A stretch of 64,000 bases of DNA from Asanoa sp. WMMD1127 (GTDB lineage: Bacteria; Actinomycetota; Actinomycetes; Mycobacteriales; Micromonosporaceae). This document shows positions 48,464-56,227 of the stretch, one piece after another. The translations under genes and the position numbers were made by a program. The notes under the pieces are model-generated. The model did no database searches. It was not told the DNA's origin and saw only the letters and a list, made by a program, of their open reading frames with translations. How positions within the stretch are numbered: position 1 is the stretch's first letter; the number at the start of each line of letters is the position of its first letter. Location: NCBI RefSeq assembly GCF_029626225.1, contig NZ_JARUBP010000001.1:4650001-4714000 (forward strand). Reading direction: 5' to 3'.

Positions 48464-50100
48464 CGCCGCTCGGGCAGCAGCCCCTCCTCGTGGTCGAGCT
48501 CGCGCTGCAGGACGCGCAGGCCCTCGTCGGGGAGGCGGCCGGCGTCGCGCCAGCGGATGACCTCCTCGCGCTGGGCGTCGATGGCCGAGCGCCGCACCCG
48601 CAGCGCGGCCTCGTAGCGCTCCGAGACCGGCAGCTCCGTCGAGTCCGCGTCCCGCAGCAGGTCCAGCCGGCCCTGGTAGCGGGCCAGCCGGGCGCTCAGC
48701 TGGGCCCGGGTGACCTCGACCGCGCGTACCTCCTCGGCATCGCCTTCCAGCGCGATCTCGTCGAGCCGCTCCAGGGCCGCCTCGACCGAGGCGGCCCGGG
48801 CCTCGTTGCGCAGCCGCGCCTGGTCGGCCCGGTTGGCCCGCAGGCCGAGCATCCGCACCAGCGGCGCGAAGGTCAGGCCCTGCCCGACGAGCGTGACGAG
48901 CACGACGATGAACGTGCAGAACAGCAGCAGGTCGCGGTCCGGGAACGGCGCGCCCGCGTCCGTGGTCAGCGGCAGCGCGAAGATGGCGGCCAGGCTGATC
49001 ACGCCGCGGGTGCCGGCCCAGCTCAGCGCGACCACCTCCCGACCGGCCAGGCCCCGGCGCGGCTCGCAGTCCTCGGCCTCGTCGGCCTCGTCGCGGATCA
49101 GCCGGGTGTGCAGCGAACGGGGCAGCGACTGGGTCAGCAGCAGCCACAGCGGCCGCAGCAGCAGCACCACGCCGACGCTGATCGAGACGGCGATGACGAT
49201 CGTGGAGAGCGCGTACTGCTCGAGGCCGCGGATCACCCGGGGCAGCTGCTGGCCGATCAGCAGGAAGACGAAACCCTCGAGCAGGAACTCGACCAGCCGC
49301 CAGACCGCCGTGGTCTGCAGCCGGCTCGCGCCCGACGACGCCGGCGCATGGTGGCCGAGGATCAGGCCGGCGATGACCACGGCCAGCACGCCGGACACGT
49401 GGATCTCCTCGGCCAGCAGGTACGCGCCGAACGGGGTGGCCAGCGAGATCGCGTTGGCCGTGAGCGGGTCGTCGCGGAGGCGGCGGAGGAACCGCACGAG
49501 GTACGCGACGGCGACGCCGACCAGCACGCCACCGACGGCCGCGAACACGAACTGGCTGACCGCCGAACCCCACGAGAACCCGTCGCCGACGGCCGCGGCG
49601 ACCGCGACGCTGAGGATGGTCAGCGCGGTCGCGTCGTTGAGCAGCCCCTCGCCCTGGATGATCGTGAGCATCCGGGGCGGCAGCCCGACCTTGCGGCCCA
49701 CGCCGAGGGCGGCGACCGGGTCGGGCGGCGCGATCGCGGCGCCGACGGCGATGCCGGCCGCCAGCGTGGCGCCCGCGACGAACCAGTGGAAGCCGACCCC
49801 GATCACCAGCGCCGTGATCAGCACCAGCACCACCGACAGGCTGACCACGATGCGCAGGTTGCGGCGGATGGCCAGCAGCGACGAGTCCAGGGCGGCGCTG
49901 TAGAGCAGCGGCGGGATGATGAACGTCAGGATGATCTCGGGGTCGAGGCTCAGGTTCGGCCCGGGGAGCACGGAATAGAGGATGCCGATGAGCGGCAGCA
50001 GCGCGGCCGCCGGCAGGCCGGTGCGCTCGGCCACCCACCGCACCGCGACGACCACCGCGACCGCGGCGAGGACGAAAATCAGGATCGTTTCCATGCTCAC
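48460..50100 (-). CDS. CPA1 family Na+/H+ antiporter
   Basis: 546 residues: about 12 membrane helices with the CPA1 ion-site motif IAPPDPVAAL and GEGLLNDATAL, followed by a hydrophilic C-terminus of about 130 residues rich in Glu and Arg with coiled-coil potential (RAASVEAALERLDEIALEGD). It exchanges Na+ (or K+) for H+ and helps pH and salt balance. The GTG at 50100 overlaps the stop of the small membrane protein (GTGA), so the two are one operon; ATG 50094 is an alternative start. Confidence 0.9.
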   Translation of the reverse strand: MSMETILIFVLAAVAVVVAVRWVAERTGLPAAALLPLIGILYSVLPGPNLSLDPEIILTFIIPPLLYSAALDSSLLAIRRNLRIVVSLSVVLVLITALVIGVGFHWFVAGATLAAGIAVGAAIAPPDPVAALGVGRKVGLPPRMLTIIQGEGLLNDATALTILSVAVAAAVGDGFSWGSAVSQFVFAAVGGVLVGVAVAYLVRFLRRLRDDPLTANAISLATPFGAYLLAEEIHVSGVLAVVIAGLILGHHAPASSGASRLQTTAVWRLVEFLLEGFVFLLIGQQLPRVIRGLEQYALSTIVIAVSISVGVVLLLRPLWLLLTQSLPRSLHTRLIRDEADEAEDCEPRRGLAGREVVALSWAGTRGVISLAAIFALPLTTDAGAPFPDRDLLLFCTFIVVLVTLVGQGLTFAPLVRMLGLRANRADQARLRNEARAASVEAALERLDEIALEGDAEEVRAVEVTRAQLSARLARYQGRLDLLRDADSTELPVSERYEAALRVRRSAIDAQREEVIRWRDAGRLPDEGLRVLQRELDHEEGLLPERR

Positions 50101-50336
50101 CGGTTGAATTCTCCAGACGGCGGCCGAACCGGCCGATGGGCGCGGGCCGCGCGACGGCCCGCGGACGTGGTGACGATCACGGCGACAACCGACGCGACCA
50201 GGGCGACGGACCCGGCGAGCAGCGCGAGCGGGTCAGGGTCCGGCCGGGCGGCCAGCAGGCCGATGGCGGCGGCGTCCGCGGCGGCAGCGGCGAGGACGGC
50301 GGACACGGCGGCGGCGCCGATGTGGATCCTGCGCAC
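50097..50336 (-). CDS. Small two-helix membrane protein coupled to the CPA1 antiporter
   Basis: 79 residues with two hydrophobic helices (IGAAAVSAVLAAAAADAAAIGLLA and LLAGSVALVASVVAVIVTT, given in parts) and a basic tail. The GTG start has AAGGGA upstream and its stop overlaps the antiporter start. It may be an accessory subunit; family not recognised. Confidence 0.6.
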   Translation of the reverse strand: MRRIHIGAAAVSAVLAAAAADAAAIGLLAARPDPDPLALLAGSVALVASVVAVIVTTSAGRRAARAHRPVRPPSGEFNR

Positions 50337-50386
50337 ACCTGTCCCTTCGTCGCACCCATCAAACGTGATCAAGGGCGGCCGCCGCC

Positions 50387-50404
50387 ATGGGTGCCACCAC
50401 CCAT
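50387..50404. promoter_or_regulatory. Cluster operator site 3 (ATGGGTG-CCAC-CACCCAT)
   Basis: Perfect palindrome with 7-base arms between the divergent antiporter operon and the second kinase; centre about 49 bases upstream of the kinase GTG. A further half site CACCCAT is at 50353-50359. Confidence 0.6.
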
Positions 50405-50444
50405 TTCGTGGACGACGGGCCGGTCGGCCCCGCAAGCTCGTCGG

Positions 50445-51428
50445 GTGACCCTGTTCTGGCGGATCTTCCTGCTGAACGCGGCCGTGCTCACCGCGGCGAC
50501 CGCGCTGCTGCTGTTCACCCCCGCGACCATCTCCACGCAGCCCAAGGCCGGCGAGGTCGCGGTGGTCTTCGCGGGGCTCGCGGCGATGCTGGTCACGAAC
50601 GCCGCGTTGCTGCGGCTCGGCCTCGCCCCGCTGTCGCGGCTGACCCGCACGATGGCCACCGTAGACCTGCTGCGGCCGGGGCGCCGCCTGGCCGAGGCCG
50701 GCAACCCGGGCATCGGCGCGCTGGTCCGCACGTTCAACACGATGCTGGAACGGCTGGAGGCCGAGCGGGCGACGAGCGCGGGCCGGGCGCTGTCGGCGCA
50801 GGAGGCCGAGCGGCGGCGGATCGCGCAGGAGCTGCACGACGAGGTCGGCCAGAGCCTGACCGCGGTGCTGCTGGAGCTCAAGCGGGTCGGCGGCCACGCG
50901 CCGGCGGAGGTGCGGGCGGAGCTGCAGGAGGTGCAGGAGACCACCCGCATCAGCCTCGACGAGATCCGCCGGATCGCCCGCCGCCTGCGGCCCGGTGTGC
51001 TGCACGAGCTGGGCCTGACCAGCGCCGTGCGCTCGCTGGCGACCGAGTACTCGACGCGGGGCCTGAGCGTCCGCGCGCGGATCGGGTCGGACCTGCCGGC
51101 GCTGGGCGAGGAGGCGGAGCTGGTCGTCTATCGCGTGGCGCAGGAGGGGCTGACCAACACGGCCCGGCACGCGCGCGCAGAACTGGTCGAGCTGAGCCTC
51201 CGGCGTACGCCCGGCGCGGTGGAGCTGGTGGTCCGCGACGACGGCCGCGGCCTGCGTGGCGCGCCCGAAGGGGCCGGCCTGCGCGGGATGCGCGAGCGGG
51301 CCCTGCTCGCGGGCGCCGACCTCACCGTCGGCCCGGGGCCGGGCGGCGGCACGGAGGTGCGGCTGCGCGTACCCGTCGATATGGGTGTCGCCACCGATGC
51401 GGCGCCCGCCCATCGACCGGGAAGCTGA
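50445..51428 (+). CDS. Sensor histidine kinase (NarL/NreB type) 2, orphan
   Basis: 327 residues. Same layout as the kinase at 45426 and nearly the same sequence over long stretches (LFWRIFLLNAAVLT, LAPLSRLTRTMATVDLLRPG, RRRIAQELHDEVGQ with His131), so the pair arose by duplication. The N-terminal loop between the membrane helices and the C-terminal tail differ. There is no response regulator next to it; it may share the one at 46382. GTG start at 50445. Confidence 0.9.
   Translation: MTLFWRIFLLNAAVLTAATALLLFTPATISTQPKAGEVAVVFAGLAAMLVTNAALLRLGLAPLSRLTRTMATVDLLRPGRRLAEAGNPGIGALVRTFNTMLERLEAERATSAGRALSAQEAERRRIAQELHDEVGQSLTAVLLELKRVGGHAPAEVRAELQEVQETTRISLDEIRRIARRLRPGVLHELGLTSAVRSLATEYSTRGLSVRARIGSDLPALGEEAELVVYRVAQEGLTNTARHARAELVELSLRRTPGAVELVVRDDGRGLRGAPEGAGLRGMRERALLAGADLTVGPGPGGGTEVRLRVPVDMGVATDAAPAHRPGS
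51381..51398. promoter_or_regulatory. Cluster operator site 4 (ATGGGTG-N4-CACCGAT)
   Basis: Fourth copy of the cluster motif, inside the 3' end of the second kinase gene and 65 bases upstream of the PRC-barrel-like gene. Confidence 0.5.
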
Positions 51429-51462
51429 AGGTGCGTTCATCCCCTCGATCGGGAGGCCCACC

Positions 51463-51777
51463 ATGACCGTGTCAGCGGAACCCCTGATCGGCCGCGACCT
51501 CCGCGACCGTGACAACCGTCCGTCGGGCAAGATCCGCGCGATCTACCGCTATCCGGCGGACCTCGGCATGCCCTGGGGCGTGGCGGCGGTGGCGAGCGGC
51601 TGGCTCATGCGCACGATGCACCTGGTCGACCTCAAGGACGCCGACATCGACCCGGACGGCGTACGCGTGCCGCATGCGCGCCAGACCATCACCAGCGCGC
51701 CGCACTTCAGCCCGCTGGTCGGCGACACCCTCTCGGAGGGCCACGCGGCCCAGGTCCGGGACCACTATCTCGGCTGA
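51463..51777 (+). CDS. PRC-barrel-like small protein
   Basis: 104 residues starting VSAEPLIGRDLRDRDNRPSGKIRAIYRYP, here shown in part (LIGRDLRDRDNRPSGKIRAI): the opening of PRC-barrel-type stress proteins that bind RNA or membrane partners. It is beta-rich, cytosolic, GGGAGG before the ATG. It follows operator site 4, so it may be part of the same regulon as the antiporters. Function inferred only at fold level. Confidence 0.65.
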   Translation: MTVSAEPLIGRDLRDRDNRPSGKIRAIYRYPADLGMPWGVAAVASGWLMRTMHLVDLKDADIDPDGVRVPHARQTITSAPHFSPLVGDTLSEGHAAQVRDHYLG

Positions 51778-51788
51778 TCCCCTCCCCA

Positions 51789-51837
51789 GCTCAGTCACTG
51801 AGCCGCGGCTGTCGCTGCCGCGGCTCAGTGACTGAGC
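51789..51837. terminator. Large nested hairpin after the antiporter cluster
   Basis: 51789-51808 and 51818-51837 are perfect 20-base inverted repeats with a 9-base loop. Each arm is itself nearly palindromic (CTCAGT-C-ACTGAG). No T-tract. It closes the cluster and may terminate transcription from both sides. Confidence 0.55.
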
Positions 51838-51850
51838 CTAGTGGTAAGAT

Positions 51851-51863
51851 GTCCACTTTGGAC
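51851..51863. promoter_or_regulatory. Small palindrome GTCCA-CTT-TGGAC
   Basis: Perfect 13-base inverted repeat in the AT-richer region upstream of the lipoprotein gene (start 51972). Possible operator; no adjacent regulator identified. Confidence 0.3.
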
Positions 51864-51971
51864 CTTCGTCGGTGGAGGTCGCGGTCTGCGCCCGGGCACT
51901 TAATTGATGCAGCCCAGTTTCGCCGTTACTGGTAGCGTGCCCCCGACATGACGATCATGGGGGAAGCATCA

Positions 51972-52451
51972 ATGTTCAGGAACCGGCTCGTCCTGACCGG
52001 CGCGGCCGTCGTGGCGGTGCTCGCGATGTCGGCGTGCGACACGGAACCGGCGGCGGAGAGTGCCGCGACCTCGGCGCCAGCGGCGCCGACGAGCGCCGCG
52101 CCGACCACGGCCGCGGCCACCACGGCCCCGGCCGTCGACGGCGTCACGGCGAAGGCCTGTGCGGACATCAAGAAGGACATCGAGGACAACGCGGACAAGG
52201 TCGCCGAGGCCGAGAAGATCGGCCCGCCGGCCGGGCACATCGCGGTCAGCGCACAGTGGACCGCTGGTTCGGCCGCGGTCATCGCCCACGCGATCGGCGC
52301 CAACCCGACGGTCAGCGCCGCCGCCGACAAGGTGCAGCAGGAGATGATGGCGCTGGGGGACGCGTACAACAAGTCCGCGAAGGCCAAGCCCAGCAAGAAG
52401 AAGCTCGAAGCCGCCATCAAGGAGCTGAACATCGCCTGCTCGGCGGCATGA
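51972..52451 (+). CDS. Lipoprotein of unknown function
   Basis: 159 residues. Signal peptide with lipobox MSACD (Cys about residue 19), then an Ala/Thr/Pro-rich linker typical of cell-wall-exposed actinobacterial lipoproteins, and a C-terminal helical domain (CADIKKDIEDNADKVAEAEK and KKKLEAAIKELNIACSAA) with two Cys that could form a disulfide. GGGGAAG precedes the ATG. Family not recognised. Confidence 0.75.
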   Translation: MFRNRLVLTGAAVVAVLAMSACDTEPAAESAATSAPAAPTSAAPTTAAATTAPAVDGVTAKACADIKKDIEDNADKVAEAEKIGPPAGHIAVSAQWTAGSAAVIAHAIGANPTVSAAADKVQQEMMALGDAYNKSAKAKPSKKKLEAAIKELNIACSAA

Positions 52452-52491
52452 CCCTTCGGGCCGGCGTCTGGATCGCAGGCCGTGTCCGCGC

Positions 52492-52629
52492 GTGAGCTCG
52501 GACCCAGGTCTACCTCGCCGGCGGCCCGGGCTCGACGTCGGCCTGCAGGCGGCCGACGTCGACGGGTGGCCCGGGTTGCTCGGTGAGGTGCTGGACGAGG
52601 CCGGCCGGGTCGGCGTCCTCGCGCCGTAG
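52492..52629 (+). other. Short open frame, possible gene remnant
   Basis: 46 codons from GTG 52492 to TAG 52629 in the gap between the lipoprotein and the DUF808 gene. LQAADVDGWPGLLGEVLDEAG looks protein-like but is given here only as LQAADVDGWPGLLGEV; there is no ribosome site or homology I can name. Could be a remnant or noise. Confidence 0.2.
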
Positions 52630-52631
52630 GG

Positions 52632-53984
52632 CTACTCCTCGGTCTCGGTCCCCGCTCGGCTGCGGGCCGTCTTCGCCGTCGGCGGCTCGGTCGCGAGCGC
52701 GGCCTCCTCGCGGGGCTCGCCCTTGTCGCTGAGCTCCGCCGCGTCGCCCGGCCGACCCGCGTCGTGGGGTGCGGCGGCTTCGCTGGGCCGGGCCGCGTTG
52801 TGGGGTGCGGCGGCGTCGCTGGGCCGGGCCGCGTCGTGGGGTGCGGCGGCTTCGCTAAGCCGTTCTGCGTCGTTGGGCGCGGCGGCCTCGCTGGGCCGGG
52901 CCGGGGTGTCGCCGGCCGGGGCCGCGTCGTGGGGTGCGGCGGCGTCGCTGGGCCGGGCCGGGGTGTCGCCGGCCGGGGCCGCGTCGTGGGGTGCGCCGGC
53001 GTCGCTGGGCCGGGCCGTGGCGTCGCCGGCCGGGCCCGCGTCGTGGGGCGCGGCGGTGTCGTGGGACTTCTTGCGGTGGAAGGTCACGCTCATGATCGCG
53101 ACGATCACCGCGCCCACGATCAGACCGAGGATCGCGCTGGCCACCGTGTTGACGATCCAGCCCACCAGGCCACCGAGCGGGCCCGTGGCGTCGTGGGCGG
53201 CTTCCTCCAGGTGGTGGACGGCCTCGTACAACGCGTGCAGGCCCAGCTCGTCCGCACCGACCAGCAGGATGTGGCCGCCGACCCACAGCATCGCGGCCGT
53301 GCCGACCACGGTGAGCACGCTCAGGACCCGCGGCATCGCCTTCACCAGGCCCCGCCCGAACCCGGCGGCGCCGCCCTCGCGCTGCGCCAGGCGCAGGCCG
53401 ACGTCGTCCATCTTGACGATCAGGCCGACCGCCCCGTAGACCAGCACGGTCATCGCCAGCGCCACGATCACGAGGATCACCAGGCGGGACACGAACGACT
53501 CGTCGGCGACCTCGTTCAGCGAGATCACCATGATCTCGGCCGACAGGATCAGGTCGGTGCGGATCGCGCCGGACACCAGCGTCTTCTCGTCCGGCTGCCG
53601 CTCCTCGGCCGCGCTGTGGTCACCACGATGCGCGATCTTGTGCCAGACCTTCTCGGCGCCCTCGTAGCACAGGTAGGCGCCACCGATCATCAGCAGCGGG
53701 GTCAACAGCCAGGGGAGAAACTGGCTGAGCACGAGGATCACGGGCAGGATGATCAGGAACTTGTTGCGCAGCGAGCCCACCGCGATGCGCTTGACGATCG
53801 GCAGCTCGCGCTCGGCCGCCAGGCCACGCACGTACTGCGGGGTGACGGCCGCGTCGTCGATCACGACCCCGGCGGCCTTCGACCCGGCCTTGGCCGCAGC
53901 CAGACCCACATCGTCGATGGACGCGGCCGCGGCCCGCGCCAAGACCGCCACATCATCCAGCAGTGCTGCGAGTCCCGCGCTCAC
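52632..53984 (-). CDS. DUF808 family membrane protein with repeat-rich C-terminal tail
   Basis: 450 residues. The N-terminal about 310 residues are DUF808 (YedI-like): MSAGLAALLDDVAVLARAAA, VAVGSLRNKFLIILP, and several membrane helices with SGAIRTDLILSAEIMVISL. The last about 130 residues are a low-complexity tail of Ala/Pro/Asp/His repeats (AAPHDAARPSDA, AAPHDAAPAGDTPARPSDA) encoded by a DNA tandem repeat. The GTG start has AAGGAG upstream. Function of DUF808 is unknown; the tail is probably an expanded cytosolic linker. Confidence 0.85.
   Translation of the reverse strand: MSAGLAALLDDVAVLARAAAASIDDVGLAAAKAGSKAAGVVIDDAAVTPQYVRGLAAERELPIVKRIAVGSLRNKFLIILPVILVLSQFLPWLLTPLLMIGGAYLCYEGAEKVWHKIAHRGDHSAAEERQPDEKTLVSGAIRTDLILSAEIMVISLNEVADESFVSRLVILVIVALAMTVLVYGAVGLIVKMDDVGLRLAQREGGAAGFGRGLVKAMPRVLSVLTVVGTAAMLWVGGHILLVGADELGLHALYEAVHHLEEAAHDATGPLGGLVGWIVNTVASAILGLIVGAVIVAIMSVTFHRKKSHDTAAPHDAGPAGDATARPSDAGAPHDAAPAGDTPARPSDAAAPHDAAPAGDTPARPSEAAAPNDAERLSEAAAPHDAARPSDAAAPHNAARPSEAAAPHDAGRPGDAAELSDKGEPREEAALATEPPTAKTARSRAGTETEE
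52759..53060. repeat. Degenerate tandem repeat inside the DUF808 gene (36-base unit, some with a 21-base insert)
   Basis: Units near GCGTCGTGGGGTGCGGCGGC... start at 52759, 52795, 52831, 52867, 52924, 52981 and 53038 (last partial). Units 4 to 6 are followed by a 21-base block starting GGGGTGTCGCC or a variant. All changes keep the reading frame. It could vary in copy number between strains. Confidence 0.8.
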
Positions 53985-54086
53985 CGAAGCTCCTTTGCGA
54001 TCGACACGTGCGTGTGCCGGCTATTCTCGCCCGCCACCGCAAGACACGCAGAACTCGCCCCACCGCACGCGTCGGTCAGCCGCGGG

Positions 54087-54743
54087 TCAGCCGCGCGGGA
54101 TCACCGCCGTGGCGACGACGACGTTGTTGACGATCGTGGCGGTGACCGTGCGGGTGACCGCTTCCGCCGCGGCGCCGGCGCCCCAGTTGCCCCGTTCGAG
54201 CTCCTTGGCGCGGGTGATGACCGGAGTGGTCCATGGGATCTCCGGGTCGAACTGGGGGAGCGTGCCGCTCGCCGAGAGCAGCGCACCGAGCACCGCGACC
54301 CGGGGCTGCGGTTCCGCGCCGTTGACCAGTACGTCCCGGACGTCCGCGAGCAGGCCGGCCCGGCGCCCGCCGTCCTCCAGCACCGTCCGGTTGAACAGGC
54401 CCAGCGTGCGGCGGCGCGTCCGGCGGAGGTCGCCGCGGGCGACCAGCCGCTCGAGCAGCGGCCCACGCAGGCGCGGCCCGACCGCGGCGAGCACGGTCTG
54501 CACGTTCCTCGGCTTCTCGGCGACGTAGTCCCACGCGGAGCGCAGGATGTCGTCCGACGGGGCACGGTCGGCGACGGCGCTCACCTTGGCGCCGTTCGCG
54601 TCCACCCGCCCGTCCAGGGCCAGCTCGGCGACCACGGCGCCGCCGAGCACGTAGAACAGGGTGTTCTCCCCGGCGATCGTGCCGGAGCGCGGCTGGAAGA
54701 GAAGCAGCAGAAGATCTTCGGCGAGTGTCGGCGACTCAGTCAT
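54087..54743 (-). CDS. GPP34 (GOLPH3-like) family protein
   Basis: 218 residues. TLAEDLLLLLFQPRSGTI, then LGGAVVAELALDGRV and a helical C-terminus match bacterial GPP34 proteins, relatives of eukaryotic GOLPH3/Vps74 that bind phosphoinositides. In actinobacteria their role is unknown. It overlaps the MerR gene stop by 8 bp, so it is the last gene of the MerR/ABC operon, a possible lipid-binding partner of that exporter. Confidence 0.82.
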   Translation of the reverse strand: MTESPTLAEDLLLLLFQPRSGTIAGENTLFYVLGGAVVAELALDGRVDANGAKVSAVADRAPSDDILRSAWDYVAEKPRNVQTVLAAVGPRLRGPLLERLVARGDLRRTRRRTLGLFNRTVLEDGGRRAGLLADVRDVLVNGAEPQPRVAVLGALLSASGTLPQFDPEIPWTTPVITRAKELERGNWGAGAAAEAVTRTVTATIVNNVVVATAVIPRG

Positions 54744-55491
54744 CGGTGGTGCCTTCCTCGGTCGTGCGCAGCTGCTCGTTGGCGAGCCCGCTGGCGCGGG
54801 CCAACACATCCAGCTGGGCGGGGTTGTAGAGCTCGACGATCGCCTTCACGAACGTCTCCTGCGCGACGCTTTCGCTCTTCGACAGGTGCTTTCCAGGATC
54901 GGTCAGCCACGGGTACGCGGCCAGGTTGCGCGCCAGCGTCGGCGCGAGCCGCTCGGCGAGGCGCTGCCGGGTCGCCTCGTCCGCGTCGGGTGGCATGGCG
55001 TCGATGTCCGCGCTGACGTCGTCGTCGGCCTCCACCATGCGCCGGAGGTCCGCCATGGCGTCCTCGTCGTAGAGCTGGGTGTAGATGTGGATGATCGAAC
55101 TGTCCGCTTCGGACAGTCGTGATGCGACGGACTCGAACCCGGGCGGCGTGTCGGCCGGAGCGCCGTCGCGCAGGATGACCGCGATGGCGGCCCGGGCCTT
55201 CTGGAGGCGCTCGATGCCGGCCGCGAGCTCCGCGTCGAGGCGCCGCAGCGCGTCCGGGGCGCTGTCCGCGCCGTCGGCGACCGCGCCGATCTGCGACAGC
55301 GGCACGCCCAGCTCGGCGAGCCGCCGGATGCGGAGCAGGCGCACGAGGTGCCGCACGCCGTACTCCTTGTATCCGTTGGTCCTGCGTTCGGGCTCGTCGA
55401 GCAGGCCGAGCCGGTGGTAGTGCCGGATGGTGTTGACGGTGGTCCCGGCGAGGTCGGCCAGCTCGCGCGTGCTCCACCCGCCGTCGCTCAT
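54736..55491 (-). CDS. MerR-family transcriptional regulator
   Basis: 251 residues. N-terminal MerR HTH and wing (STRELADLAGTTVNTIRHYHR, NGYKEYGVRHLVRLLRIRRL in parts: STRELADLAGTTVNTIRHYH), a dimerisation helix, and a C-terminal domain of about 140 residues that probably binds an organic ligand (like TipA/BmrR relatives), because metal-binding Cys are absent. It is third in the operon ABC ATPase-permease-MerR-GPP34, start-coupled to the permease. The MerR-type promoter at 57155-57185 fits autoregulation. Confidence 0.88.
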   Translation of the reverse strand: MSDGGWSTRELADLAGTTVNTIRHYHRLGLLDEPERRTNGYKEYGVRHLVRLLRIRRLAELGVPLSQIGAVADGADSAPDALRRLDAELAAGIERLQKARAAIAVILRDGAPADTPPGFESVASRLSEADSSIIHIYTQLYDEDAMADLRRMVEADDDVSADIDAMPPDADEATRQRLAERLAPTLARNLAAYPWLTDPGKHLSKSESVAQETFVKAIVELYNPAQLDVLARASGLANEQLRTTEEGTTDD

Positions 55492-56207
55492 CGGCCCGGC
55501 TCCCAGCGGAACATGCGCGTGGCGAGCGCGACCGCCACGACTACCCAGGCGAACGTCGGCCCCAGCAGCGCCAGCGACTCCGTGACCGGGACCCCGCCGT
55601 TCCAGGTGTCCATGACCAGCTCGGTGGCCGCGCCGCCGGGCAGCAGCCGCTTGACCAGGGTGAGGCTCTCGGTGCCGGTGATGCCCACCCAGTTGGCCAC
55701 GGCGATGGTGCCCAGGCTCAGCGGCAGGGTGGTCACCTGGGCGTGCTCGGGCGACCGGGTCAGGCCGGCCGTGGCCATCGCGAGCGCGAGCAGCATCGTG
55801 AACGACGCCACGATGGCCACCACGAGCAGGGCGGGGTTGGCCGGCCCACCGCCGACCGCGGCGAACACCGCGAGGATCACTCCGACCTGGACCAGCGCGA
55901 TCGCGCTGACCGGCAGCACCAGGCCGGACAGGATGGCCTGGTCGCCGGCCGTGGTGGAGCGCAGGCGCTTGAGGAACAGGTCCTGCCGGCGCGCGGCCAG
56001 GGTGGTCACGGCCGTGGTGTAGAGGCTGAACGCGCCGATGGTGAAGACGATCACGGCGGCGACGTACCCGAGGCTGCCGAGCTGTGCGAACGCGTCGCGG
56101 TTGTAGATGAAGAACGCGCTCGCCAGGACCGGCATGACGAGGTTGGTGACCAGCACGGCCCGGTTGCGCAGGATCTGGACGAGCTCGCTGTGCGCGATGG
56201 CAAGCAC
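55488..56207 (-). CDS. ABC-2 type transporter permease
   Basis: 239 residues with six hydrophobic segments and the ABC-2 amphipathic N-terminus (IAHSELVQILRNRAVLVTN). It pairs with the ATPase upstream as an exporter, possibly for a drug or lipid. AAAGGAG precedes the GTG at 56207. Its stop overlaps the MerR start (ATGA at 55488-55491). Confidence 0.88.
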   Translation of the reverse strand: MLAIAHSELVQILRNRAVLVTNLVMPVLASAFFIYNRDAFAQLGSLGYVAAVIVFTIGAFSLYTTAVTTLAARRQDLFLKRLRSTTAGDQAILSGLVLPVSAIALVQVGVILAVFAAVGGGPANPALLVVAIVASFTMLLALAMATAGLTRSPEHAQVTTLPLSLGTIAVANWVGITGTESLTLVKRLLPGGAATELVMDTWNGGVPVTESLALLGPTFAWVVVAVALATRMFRWEPGR

Positions 56208-56227
56208 GATGGCTCCTTTCGGCGTGG

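Noticed and set aside
46112-50038. Very long open frame (about 1,300 codons) on the minus strand across the kinase, permease and antiporter genes
   Set aside because: Composition is Arg/Gly/His/Gln-rich with no domain; it is the antisense shadow of well-supported genes in G+C-rich DNA.
52759-53060. CRISPR-like regular repeats
   Set aside because: Units are directly adjacent, coding and degenerate, with no unique spacers; they are an in-frame tandem repeat of the DUF808 gene.
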